DNA from: Halichondria panicea
Taxonomy: Eukaryota > Porifera > Demospongiae > Suberitida > Halichondriidae
Length of the DNA: 64,000 nt
NCBI RefSeq assembly: GCF_963675165.1
Contig: NC_087392.1
Location: forward strand, 3,053,001-3,117,000
Direction: 5' to 3'
A program made the translations under genes and the position numbers. Below are positions 24,401 to 34,658 of the stretch, in pieces. Each line of letters starts with the position of its first letter. Positions within the stretch are counted from its first letter, which is position 1. The notes under the pieces were generated by a model, which saw nothing but the letters and a program-made list of their open reading frames with translations, was not told where the DNA came from and ran no database searches.

Positions 24401-27400
24401 TGACATATTGCACATGTTTATATCCTTCAAAGCTAAGCAGGCACTGCAAGTGTTCATATCTATTGGAAATCAGGTTGACGCCAAGCTCGCCAGGTATGCC
24501 GTCTGTCGCTCAATGTGAATACCTACTAAGTGGTTTTTATGTAGTTGTCTTCAACCCATCCTCACCAAACTTGCCTCAAGTGGTCATGTCCAATTGGCCA
24601 AACTCGCTGTCAAATGTATCCACTGTGTTTTCCAAGAACCTCGTCCAATCTTTGATAAACTGTGCACTGTGAGTTATCTGTCGAAGGCGATGTATACTTT
24701 AGTTTATAACCGGAAATGGATTTTAAAGATCCGCACAATGAAATGTATTTCACTTCCAGACTCTGGTGGGGCATGTAGACTACGAGGATCCCCATTTTCA
24801 CACTGTCCTTGTTAGCCTGAGTCAACTGGCAAAGCTGCAGCCAGAGGTGTTCTCTCCTTTTCACAAGACCATTGTCAGGGACAACCTCGTCAAAAATCTC
24901 TTCGTTGTTGATAGGGCAAGTCATTGTGTCAGCAACGAAACTTGCACATGCATGTATACAATGTACATGTATATTATACATGTACGCTTACTGTTTAGCT
25001 AACCCACGAAAACAGCGAAAATTACACGTTGTACGGTATTTAATTGGCATTCCAAAATGTCTGACAAGCATTGTTATGCTTTTAACATGTACTTTTGAAG
25101 TGCTGTGCATGTGCGTGCAATTCTTTATGTACACGCTGAGTGCTCCTGCTGATACTCCCATCGAAGTCACAATGGATGTGTGTCTCTTCGTCCTTGGTAG
25201 TTGTTTGAGGGCATCTATTCCCTTCCAGGATGATACTGTGTATGAGTTTGATGTGAACTGTGACTCTGAGTGGTGCGAGGATGACCATGTGTCGTATGAG
25301 GCAAAGGCCAAGGTCCGTTTCATCCACCCTTGATATCCGCACAGTACACATTATACACAGTGTACATGTACGTATATAATAATAAATACTTGCATGCTCT
25401 ATTAATAGTATAAATAGGGAAGGCCCAAAGTGTATTATTTTTGATCAGGGTCATAAACTTGTTTCTGGATGCAGGTGTTTGCTGCAAAGCTACTGGTGAA
25501 CTGGCTGGTGGGGGACAATACTCTAGGAGAAAAGGCTGCCCTTCCTGTCATCAGGATGTTCATTAGCATCATTTTGAACAATGGCGACTTGCTGGAGAAA
25601 GAGCATATCAGGTGCTTCCCAGTGAACTCTTGGTATATATATAGAACTTTGCAAATCATTTAAACCCGGAGTTCCTAGTTAAATATGTGTGCAGCTGGCG
25701 TTAAAATTGAGTTTCTGTGTTCACAGTCCCCCTGACATGTCTCGACTGAGACTGGCCGCTGGCTGTGGGCTGCTGAAGCTGGCCTGCTGCCCACGATACG
25801 CTGAGCTTATCACAGCCGAACATTTCCAGTCTCTTGCTTACCTAGTCCAGGTATTGGAGTTTATGTTGTCCTCAGCATTCATGATGTGTTTGATTTTGCT
25901 CAGCATCCATGAGATGTGATATAATTACTGTTTAGCTAGTGCTAGTAAAAGAGAGCCTGGTGTTCTCTTGGTACCAAAATTGTAAAATAGAGGTTCTTAC
26001 CCCACTGTGTGCTATTTCTACATGTGACCTCAAATTAAAACCATTGTCTTCTTTGTCATAAGGACTCATGTTTGGAAGTGAGGCATCTGTTTGCTGTCAA
26101 GCTCAGTAAAAAACTTTTGTCTATAAGACTACCTCCTAGCTATCTCTCCATCTTTGTGCTGGCTGGAAGTGAGCCTCAGAAAACTGAGAAAGCAACGGTA
26201 TACTTAAAATTTACTGTTCTTGTACATAACCTATATTTATTTCAGTTTCGAAAGATGGTTGTCTCCACTGTGGACAAACGAAGGAAAGCATTTAGTGAGC
26301 TCCTCAAGGCTCAAGGTACATACATATATATACACTCGTTTCAATATCAGTATGATGTGTGTGTGCTGTAATCTCTACAGAGAAACATCACGCATTTCTG
26401 CCAGAGTATGCCATCCCTCATGCCGTATACCTCATATCTCACCACAAAGATTTCCGTAGGACAAATATTGAAACGCTCGACAACTTTAAGGAGTGAGCCA
26501 CTTTTTGATTAGTTGATTAGTATGGCATGCTATGTACGTAAAGGCTTATACCATAGTGCTGGAAATAATTTATATCCGAGGATAAAATTATATGTTTTGG
26601 CCAATTTTAAGGCTCTGAAAATGCGATCAAACGCCGCAATTACAATGGGAAATTGTACAGGCCTCAAATTAATTGTGCGATACAAAAGATGACAATATGA
26701 TAGCCGCTCGCATAAATAGCATTAGTTAGTGTCATGCATTAATCTAGCACTACGGTACTACTGTGCATTACAAGTATCAAGTACAGACTGAAATTAAGCC
26801 ATTATAATTATGAATCGTTACCCTGTACCATGGTTCTTGCACTCTGCACATGACAATGTCCGTCCATATTGATGAATGTGTTGTCTTCCGTTCACTGTCC
26901 TATTCCAGCTGTCTCTGGTTCTTTCTGGAGCCAATTGTGGTGAAAGGAGACAACTACAGCTTTGTGTGGAAATTATTGGAAACGATGAAGTCCACAGTGG
27001 ATGCTCACAATCCTGATGACCCTGAAATCAACAAGAACATTTACTGCACTTGTGACCTGGCAATGGGAGTCCTCTCAAAGAGAGTAAGTTTAGTTCAACA
27101 TTGACTAAAAGACTACTGCTTAATTTGTGCAGATGATGCACATAAAGCTTGGTGACTTTTCTGGGGAAGTTCTCCTGCCAGCCAAATTGTACTCTTTAAA
27201 GAAGGGGAAGGTACATGTACTAGTCCAATGGTACGTGTTGTCACAGCAACCTTCTTCTGCTATAGATTGCCAAGTCATCAGTGAAGTACCTGCCTCCTGA
27301 CTACGACTGCACTCCCTCCAAGCTTCCAGGCATCAAGACTGAGACTGATGGCTCCACTCCTAAAAAGATCACTCCTCGGAAAAGGTTTGTTCCGTAAACA

Positions 27401-29165
27401 ATTCAGTCATATCGGTTACATCATAGATAGAGTAGAAGAGGGATTGGAAACGGAAGTGATTCACGTGATGTTTTACAATGAAGTCTACGTAGTGGCTCTG
27501 GGACCATCCGTGTATCTCCTCATAACTCCCGCAAAATCCCGGGAAACTTATTGTGTCCAAAGCATACATCTCAGAGCTACCCCCATTACTGAATCACATG
27601 CCCCCTGATAGTAGGTATCAATTGGAAACAAAGAAAATATAATCTCGATTGTCGTGAAGTAGCTAGAGGTACACAGAGCGCTTTTTCATGCTTGTGTTCC
27701 TATAGTACCTTTGATATAGCTAAGGCTTTGTAACTAAATAGTGTCCTGTGTCCCAAATGGCCTCAAGTATTAGAGAAAGTTGATGTTTAGCAGCAGAACT
27801 GCTCGTGGACTTCTTACAGAGAGCAAAACAATTCTCATGAATTATTCATGTTTAGCCCTCGTGTTAAAAAGTAAGCCTCGATTAAAACCACCGCGGAGAT
27901 ACACGGATGGTACTTCGAGGTACTTCCGTTTCCAATCCCTCTTCTACTCTATCTATGGTTACATGTACTTCATTCTTGCTTTCTAGTATGTGCATACAGT
28001 TTGTTCAATAGTGAACTAGTAATGGGTTTAAATTTCATGTTTTCTGATTCTTGCCTCTGGTCCAATTTTTACACCCTGTTATGCAGTATTGCACTACCAT
28101 AAGTCTTCTTATTTGTACATACCCAACCCCCCCTCCCATTCATTATAATGTTACACACACGCTTCCCTGAGCAGAGCCGGTCGATCCAAGTCTCCAGTAC
28201 TACCTGTTAGACGAGCTAGGAAATTGCGAGGGTTTGCCACAAGCACTCCTGCAGTGAAGCCAATCAAGCCTTTTGGTGCTAGGTTAGGCAAGAAGGCCAC
28301 ACCCGAAAAAAAGACACAGACATACTCCAACAGTGATGAGAATGGACTATCTGATGTTGAGGTGTGTTGGCCACGTATATACACCCCAATAATAGGACTG
28401 GTTCATTTAAATGTATACCCCAAATGACAATATTCATTCCTATTTTAGGAAGCTGGTGTTGAGGCAAGTTCACTATATGTCAGTCCGGTGAGGAGTAGCC
28501 CAAGGAAAGGCACTGTGCCAAGGTACACTTGTTATAATTATATCACTGCATGGGCACCTACACCATTCATGCAAGTTTTTGTGTATGAATTACTCATAAT
28601 TATTTTATGCAGAAAACAAGGTGTCATTCGAAAAGTTCTTCAACACAAAGATAAAAAGGTTGCTAATGTTGCTAATGCCCTGCAGCTTTTAAACCATGTG
28701 CATATCCAGGAAGATGATGAGATAGACCCAGTCTGTGTTGGGGAGAGTGGAGCATCCCCTCCAGCAGAGCGAAAGGCAACGCGGAGGAGTCACAGGAAAA
28801 AGACCGCACAAGAGGCGGTGGTGAGCTACGTGGAGCCTTCATCCCCAGATGAAGATGATGCAGATGTGAGTTGATTTTTATCCAGCTATGTAAACTTTTA
28901 GCAAATCTGTTTGCAGTCTGAGGTCGAAGTAAATCCATCACCTAAACGAAGAAAGGTAAACGTAATCTCATTAGATTTCATTTTGTATCAACTGGGTGTC
29001 AATGCAGACGAAAGACGTGGCTGCTAAAGAAAAGAAGGTGTGTGCTGATGAACCCAAGAATGCAGCCACGGGTGTAAGTACTTGACATGAGATGTGTATG
29101 TTTAGGGGCTTATGAACCTTTTTAATTGTGCTTAGATTAAACGCAAGACAAGACACAGAAGATGA
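15441..29165 (+). CDS. PDS5: Sister chromatid cohesion protein PDS5
   Basis: HEAT-repeat regulator that binds cohesin with WAPL or sororin and controls its chromatin residence. The 37 exons give 1,355 aa (human PDS5A 1,337). Exons: 15441-15527, 16000-16200, 16294-16380, 16500-16594, 16942-17068, 17198-17278, 18390-18530, 19426-19541, 19600-19694, 21884-21990, 22090-22128, 22185-22288, 22631-22807, 22860-22892, 22983-23089, 23230-23369, 23653-23772, 23995-24090, 24278-24368, 24433-24493, 24545-24668, 24760-24915, 25229-25312, 25475-25611, 25727-25850, 26063-26197, 26246-26315, 26381-26492, 26909-27083, 27133-27210, 27266-27384, 28175-28361, 28449-28522, 28613-28865, 28917-28955, 29008-29073, 29136-29165. 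Every junction is in phase. Family landmarks: TDELVKRLK near the N-terminus, [38 protein letters not shown] and [10 protein letters not shown]. The basic, charged tail is diverged. Exon 22 appears to use a GC donor. Intron 9 holds a nested receptor gene. AATAAA overlaps the stop codon. Confidence 0.96.
16664..16902. mobile_element. TA-flanked MITE, CCATATAGCG...CGCTATACGG
   Basis: Ends read TACCATATAGCGCGAAA and ATGTCGCGCTATACGGTA, inverted, with TA at both outer borders. The interior repeats a CACGAAAATT-like motif. It lies in PDS5 intron 4 and closely resembles 43961-44170 (shared GTGCAAAGATTAAAGGC and TTAGAGGCCATTCCACG). Confidence 0.8.
18736..19005. repeat. Two-copy tandem duplication in PDS5 intron 7
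   Basis: Two roughly 130-bp units share blocks such as GTTTACAGCATGG, CACACAACAAGTTA and GAGCAAAAGCT. A partial third relative (GCTCACCTGGATGCGATTAG) occurs near 21775 in intron 9. No coding function is evident. Confidence 0.65.
20215..21360 (+). CDS. Seven-helix (GPCR-like) receptor nested in PDS5 intron 9
   Basis: Intronless frame of 381 aa starting at ATG 20215 ([12 protein letters not shown]). It has a short N-terminus, seven hydrophobic segments (about residues 22-44, 56-78, 92-120, 133-155, 190-218, 234-258, 264-290) and an intracellular tail of about 85 residues rich in Ser and Tyr. A Cys at the start of helix 3 (TQVCAMIGF) and a Cys-Trp pair in the second extracellular loop (MTFCWIV) fit the conserved GPCR disulfide. 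The Cys-Trp context and short N-terminus suggest a relative of the class B/cAMP-receptor-like group, but there is no class A DRY or NPxxY, and I cannot assign a ligand. It lies on the same strand as PDS5, inside the intron between 19694 and 21884, so it needs its own promoter. Likely a G-protein-coupled receptor; family is uncertain. Confidence 0.8.
   Translation: MESSQYLLECTNLSVPMLQTLNLIRGTSGLLCMLTAILVFAILLRLYCITPKLQRSVMKRMVLVLTAFTIPLQVLFVLQFEHYFQYTGQTQVCAMIGFLSQWLSSIEYNYALGITIYLMYVVCRVLSKQVVMVSSYLKNISEALFYVVVLFFPLLYMWVPFANSGYGLDMTFCWIVSSNKNCSDLGELNRNMFFGISVTEGVISIGCIFIVSLMYCMVCGYKKLANKKILSLLRRTLFLMCLLITRLAIAVLGTLIKTPLQTQMFIRWMYFAAFIPIAYMIVPLGFLVYACAIGKSKKNNMCSNFCKKQDQFIMPVEQLSAVTNNQSKKEYVRSYTYWSVPYTNGFNSISEHEELERLAELQPFRSSSDTGYSSQQCSNQS
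21446..21672. mobile_element. TA-flanked MITE, CCGTATAGCGGG...CGATATACGG
   Basis: Inverted ends TACCGTATAGCGGGACA and TTTCTCGATATACGGTA lie in PDS5 intron 9, just after the nested receptor. The interior (AATGCCATGCAGGAAACC, GTGAAATACCAGTG) matches 59029-59184, so both belong to one subfamily. Confidence 0.8.
23489..23561. mobile_element. 57-bp palindromic mini-element with 8-bp target duplication
   Basis: The palindrome 23497-23553 (TTAGCCTCGATCC...GGAGGCTA, inner arms CACTTCCC/GGGAAGTG) is flanked on both sides by ACTCGCAG (23489-23496 and 23554-23561). It lies in PDS5 intron 16. Its TAGCCTCG terminus is shared with 29798-29830 and 42491-42536. Confidence 0.8.
27415..27964. mobile_element. 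MITE with perfect 36-bp arms and GTTACAT duplication
   Basis: Arms 27422-27457 and 27922-27957 are perfect reverse complements, beginning CATAGATAGAGTAGAAGAGG. Each is directly bordered by GTTACAT (27415-27421 and 27958-27964). The 536-bp element has no transposase frame. It inserted in PDS5 intron 31, 30 bp after the donor. Sequence next to the left arm (GTAGTGGCTCTGGGACCAT) recurs in diverged form at 3592-3665. Confidence 0.9.
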
Positions 29166-29877
29166 ATAAACAAATTATTACTATACCCTATCCACTTCTT
29201 CATGATATTTAGTTATAGCAGTCACTCCAATATTATAATTATTATTAGTCCTCTATGATGCCTTTTTAAGATCAACGTGTACAGAACTCATCACCCTCAC
29301 TTCCTCCTCAAGAGCCTGCATAGATCTATGTGGCAGGTTCTAAACTTTCCTTAACTCAGACTACATATCACCAGTATTCACACGTCACCCTTTGACATTC
29401 TCATGTTAAACGATTTTACTGTCATTGATATATTTTATACTGCTGCTGTTAATTAAGTATGTGTAGGCCAAGAGTAATACCTTAAGGTGACATATTTTCG
29501 TGTGTATTGATTTCTGCTATTTCTGCAAATGAGAGTAAAATCGCAAAAATTAATACTCGCAAATAATTGACCGCCCTCTTGTTTACAGATTGACATTTCG
29601 CAAAAAAATTACACCAGCAAAATGTAAAAATGCAAACAAATCTACCTGTGAAAATAATATTATGTCACATACAAAATATGTAGTAAGTAAAGTCAAGAGT
29701 TCCTAATGAACTCTTGGTAAAGTAGATAAGGGAGTATCATACACAGAATGGGGTCAACATGCAGAATGTCGGCCACACCCATAATTATGGCACGGTCTAG
29801 CCTCGAATCATCGGCCTGGTCTCGAGGCTAAACCTTACCAAGATAGTTGTGTCTCTAGCTAGTGACAGTGAGTGGAC
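29166..29877. other. PDS5-DHDH intergenic region
   Basis: 712 bp between tandem genes with no coding sequence seen. It includes an element-like stretch at about 29486-29670 with inverted ends of the GTGACATATTTTC type, and the short palindrome at 29798-29830. It should contain the DHDH promoter. Confidence 0.6.
29798..29830. repeat. 33-bp TAGCCTCG palindrome
   Basis: TAGCCTCGAATCATCGGCC is followed by TGGTCTCGAGGCTA. The ends and the GGCCTGGTCTCGAGGCTA half match 42491-42536. No flanking direct repeat is visible, so it may be a decayed member of that mini-element group. Confidence 0.65.
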
Positions 29878-32800
29878 ATGGCTATACGTTGGGGGATATG
29901 TTCAGCAGGGAAGATTTCCCATGACTTCGTTGTTGGTCTTAAGTCTTTACCAGATTCTGAGCATCAGGTAGTGGCTGTGGCTGCAAGCAGATCACTGGAG
30001 CCAGCTACCAAGTTTGCAGAGACACATTCCATCCCCAGAGCCTATGGATCCTACCAGGAACTGTCCAGAGATTTAGAGGTGTGTTGAGCCCAATATAAAA
30101 TAATCTAGTGATTCTAGTGCACTGCATGCAAGCACTGTACCCATACCCAAGACCTTTAATAAAGGTCATGCGTGCGTACAGGCATGCATATAAAATAATA
30201 TCTAACTACCGAAAGCAATGGTAAGGATCGCAAATATTGAGCCCCACCGTCTAGATGAAGCATGTGAAGACTATACCAGCCCAGCACAATCTTGTTTGCG
30301 AATTTTTTGTGGTTTCAGTGCGTATGCATGCTCTTCCAACTCCCTACTCTCCCTCAATTTTTCACAAAATGTTTTTATGCCTCGAGGCGTAGCCGCACGA
30401 GGGATACGGTAAAGCTGACTGTGTGTGTGTCTGTCTGTCTGTGTGTGTGTGTATTCCAGCTATAACTGCTCAACGGTTACAATGCGACGAAAACTAACAG
30501 CTTCTATAGGCTTCTAGCCACGTTCTCTTGGATTTTGATTCGTGGATTAGCAAACTAAAGCTTCTTTCTCGAGTTATGGCTAGTTTGACTCACATTGAAG
30601 GCTGTTGCAGTCTCTTCAGAATCTTTCATAGCATCATCTGTTCGCACAAACTTTCTATTCAACTTATGAGTTAGCCTTGCACTTAAGCGCTAGCTTTTTG
30701 TTGGCTACAAGAGTTAGAAAGAGCTGCTAAAGAAGCTAGCTATTTTAGTAGCCATTATTGATTGAACTTGCAGACACACCCCTATTCCTGGATGTAGATC
30801 TAATGCGCATGCGCGCTCAATACCACGTGTAAGAGAATCCATTTTGCAGAATCAGAATCAATTTTCTGAGGTCCAGGTAAGCCACAAACCAACCTTTTCT
30901 ACATTATTTTCAATTTGTATTATTGTTATACTATGTTTAATGTTCATTCAATTGCTAACACCTATTTTGTCAATTTGAAATCATAATTATTAACCGGCCT
31001 TTCTATAACACTCTAATACTTTTAAGCGAAAGCAAAAACATGGCGAGAGGCATTAGCACAGCGCCAGCTTGAACACTAGTTTGCACAGTTTTTTGGTAAA
31101 ATTGTTTTATAAGGGATGATACAGTATAGCAAGTTGTAGCATAACAATTATATAGAGTTTTATAAATTAAAGTCTGAGGGTCCGGGTCCCTTACCCTTTC
31201 CTTTCTAGCATGCTGAAACGAAAGTCACAAACAGCTACCGTCAGGAGTAAATACCGTATATCTTCTAATTTATCGGACACTTTTCTGGGCAATTTTCGTT
31301 GTTCTAATACAGCGGACATTCGGGTGCTTTAATTTTACGTTTTGTTCTAAATATATATCTGGACAATACCTTGAAAAGTTGAGATACATTCCAAGCAACG
31401 TAGCTTTATAGCCAGCAAGAGTGCTGCAAGTTAGTAGCTTTGAGTAATTTTAGGTAGCTAGTGCAACTATTCAGTCGCACACTGTTCTATTAAACTTAGC
31501 TAGCTTGCATGCAGCTGCATGCTTATTCTAATTATTCTGGACACTTTGCATGCTCTATAAAGATCTGTTCCAATTATGCCTGGACAATTTCCAAAATAGT
31601 TATTTTTGCTGTCCGATACATATACGGTAACACAGTACGGTATTAAGTTGGAAACATTAAATCAGTGTGCACATGGTCATCTACATCTGTACAACAACAT
31701 GCATGGCAACTATACATGCATGGGAAAGCATGTCTTAGCCTCTATTGAATTCTTTCAGGCTGTGTACTTACAATAAGGGATGCAGGGTAAAAATGAAGGT
31801 GTACCCCAGACAGAGACCTTACACCTTATAGGTGGACGTTGTGTATGTTGGCAACCTCCATGGCCAGCACAAAACTGCTGTATTGATGATGATTGCCTCT
31901 GGGAAGCATGTGCTCTGTGAGAAGCCCATGACTATGTATGCAAAAGACACAGCGGAGCTGATAGCAGCAGCAAGAGAAAAGAACGTGTTTTTGATGGAGG
32001 TGTGTGTGTCTATCTAACTCTTTTGTTGTAGTTAGCTTTTGTATGAATCTGACCTTTACATGTATGTAGCATATACAGTATGCTACACAGTGGGCCACTA
32101 TCGTGTGAGGTGAATAATTATAACCTCATTGTGTAGCTGCAGCACTGCAGCAGAGCTTACTACTATAATTATTTCGTTGTTATAGGCTGTGTGGACACGA
32201 TTTTTCCCGGCTATAGTGGAGCTACGCAAAAGGATAGCTGCCGGTGAAGTTGGGGATGTTAAGTTCGTCAATGCCCATTTTGGTTTTCGCGTACCAAAGC
32301 GATCAGACAGGCTAACAGAGCCAGGTCTTGGAGGTGGGTCGTTGCTGGATGTTGGTGTCTACCCTATTCAGTTTGCGACTATGGTGTTTGGAGAGAGGCC
32401 TGAAAGCATCCATACTACTGGCTGGTTGATGGATACTGGGGTGGACGAGACAGCCTTTCTTACACTCAAGTGAGGACATAATTATAATAATTATTGTTAT
32501 GTGAATATTGATTGCACAAACAATTTTTCAATATTTAGTGGTAGCTCTCTGGCTGTCTAACAATTATTTGCTAATTATGGTTGTATGCAAGACTACGTTG
32601 TTATAATAATTATAGATACTCTGGAGAGAGAGTGGCACATTTGGCGTGTTCCACCAATCTTCGATTGAAGAATGAGGCTGTAGTGGTGGGGACAAAGGGG
32701 ATCCTCAAACTTCCATCCCCTTTCTGGTGCCCTACCAAACTAGAGACAACCTCTGTGAGTTAATTGGTTCCTTTGATGTTTGGACAAGCGATAATTAGTC

Positions 32801-33445
32801 TGGCCTGTATATACCAAGTGTATCAGAATTCTTACATCACGTGTCGAGGTAACAAGCGGGTAATTGAAGTCATACAGTCCCTTCTGTGTTATATTATTTT
32901 ATTACACTGTCACGTTGCCTAGAGACATGGGTCGTCGTGCATGAGAATCCGCGTGTTGTATGCAATAATATACAAGCAAACTCGCCCTCGAACTTGTGCC
33001 TTTCATACACCATTCAGTCTCATGCTACATCCCTAAATTTGCATGGGCGTGCTAGTTAACACTGTTACATTGAGCGGAGTTTTCATAACCTAGGCTCTCT
33101 ACTGTCTACACAAGTAAGCTTTGTCATTCCATTAATTGGCATTCTTGCAGTCTCCCCAAAACCCCAATTTCGCAAATGTTCATTTCACACAGGTTTTGCC
33201 AATTTAGAATTGCTGTGTTTATGATTACTGAATTTCATGCGCAGGAGGTTCTTGATTTCCCACTACCTGAACCCTACCTCCCCACAAACTTTCAAAACAG
33301 TGTGGGCTTGCGCTATGAGGCAAGTGCTGTGAGGGAGTGCATACTGGCCGGCAAAACGGAAAGTGAGGTTGCCCCATTGGATCAAACGCAGATTGTTGCA
33401 GACATTGTGGAGTCGGGTCTACAAACGCTAGGCGTTAAGTACTAA
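29878..33445 (+). CDS. DHDH: Trans-1,2-dihydrobenzene-1,2-diol dehydrogenase (Gfo/Idh/MocA family)
   Basis: NADP-dependent oxidoreductase acting on dihydrodiols and some pentoses. Exons: 29878-30078, 31832-31999, 32186-32469, 32616-32754, 33245-33445; all in phase, 330 aa against 334 in human DHDH. The Rossmann N-terminus reads [14 protein letters not shown]. The GNLHGQH segment and HVLCEKPMT (with the conserved Lys of the EKP motif) follow. The C-terminal sheet domain carries AVWTRFFP and [12 protein letters not shown], typical of DHDH. The start is the first in-frame ATG (29878); the GTG two codons earlier is not needed. Intron 1 is about 1.75 kb and holds a family B repeat and a TA-flanked MITE; the rest of the gene is compact. 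It follows PDS5 on the same strand and converges with AP5B1. Confidence 0.95.
30377..31080. repeat. Dispersed repeat family B, copy in DHDH intron 1
   Basis: Starts GCCTCGAGGCGTAGCCGCAC, runs through a GT-rich tract, and shares many blocks with 47073-47925 (CTTCTAGCCACGTTCTCTTG, CTCGAGTTATGGCTAGTTTG), ending with ATGGCGAGAGGCATTAGCAC. The middle is distantly similar to family A in reverse. No intact gene. Confidence 0.75.
31252..31629. mobile_element. TA-flanked MITE with internal CGGACA/CTGGACA motif array
   Basis: Ends TACCGTATAT and ATATACGGTA are inverted. About five diverged copies of a TTCTAAT...GGACA motif lie inside (near 31265, 31302, 31344, 31527 and 31570). It sits in DHDH intron 1 right after the family B repeat. 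Confidence 0.7.
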
Positions 33446-34658
33446 ATATCGTTGCTATAAACCTTAATTTTGTGAACGATTTTGAACTATAAATTATATA
33501 ATAGTACTGTTAATGACGTGCGTTGTGATGGATTGACATACGACTCTCTCTCACTCGTTTTTACCATGCTTTGTGGTGATTTACCTGGCCAATCAATTCT
33601 AGCAACTTTTACATTGCAAATGTTATTATAACGACGGGTCTCCATAGTTTATAATTGTCGCTTTCATTGTTCAGTACACTTGTAACCTTTCTATGAACAG
33701 TACACAGAGTGTATAGCACATTCACTGGTGGTGTACACTGGCAATAATTATGAGTCCTCTTAATAAAAATATAATTGACCAAAAATTGCTGCATTTGTGC
33801 AGACATCATGCTTTATTTATTTGGTGTGCACAGTGAAGCTACTCCTTAATTAATTGGAAATTATAACTAGATCTACCCAAATGGCCTTATTTCTACAGAT
33901 TTGTCAAGCTGTCTGTGAAGTACCTTACCCACACTGTATAGCTGCAAGATACCAGGCATAAAGCCTGAGACGCGCTGCTCCACTCCCAGAGAGAACACTC
34001 CTATAGGAAGAGAGTAATAATTATGTCTGTCTTGGTTACATGTAACATTATTTTACTGGTAATCATTTCGTTTCTAGTCCTTTGTATAATTATATGCATG
34101 GGTGTTAAGTACAAGTTGCCCAATGCTAGACTAGAGCGGTTTGTAAGTATTCATGTTTTGGCTTATGCACCAGCAAGTATGTGCTTGTAACACGAATTTC
34201 AACCAGATCCAGAGGTATATTTTATATTTATAAATTCTTTTTTACTGTTTAGTATATAGTCAATGCACTAATAGATCTACTGCAGATAGACATTGTAATC
34301 AGTGTCCTGCATCGATCCATGGTGGGTTATAAATTAATTCGAGTTGATCTATATAACATAATCATGTAATTATACACAAGTCATGTATGCATGTATAGGT
34401 AGGTGTCAATATCATTTATTTATTTATAATATTATACATGCATGTATATATTATAGCTATAGATTTTGAATTCTACAGCCCTTGATTGTACGTTACATAT
34501 AATTATATAATGTGTATTATGCATGCAGCTACAAAACCTTCTGAGTATATTTATTATGACTGTGTAAAACGTGTATTATGCAGCTCTGATCGTGAGGAAT
34601 AAAGTGTTTCATAACGAAAATTATTATTTAGCTGCACAACAAAACACAAAAGTATTCA
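33446..34658. other. DHDH-AP5B1 convergent intergenic region
   Basis: About 1.2 kb of AT-rich DNA between two convergent stop codons. Apart from the PDS5 exon relic at 33899-34012, I see no gene in it. Confidence 0.6.
33899..34012 (+). pseudogene. Degenerate copy of PDS5 exon 31
   Basis: The stretch aligns with PDS5 exon 31 (27266-27384) over its whole length, including the preceding acceptor-like CTACAG. Shared blocks include GTGAAGTACCT, CCAGGCAT, GCTCCACTCC and ACACTCCT/TCACTCCT. It has an internal gap of several bases and an in-frame stop (TAG), and lacks the GT donor. No other PDS5 exon was seen nearby. It is a relic of segmental duplication or misplaced copying, in the same orientation as PDS5. 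Confidence 0.7.

Noticed and set aside
29872-29877. GTG-initiated extension of DHDH
   Set aside because: A GTG start is not expected in an animal nuclear gene, and ATG 29878 gives the normal family N-terminus.
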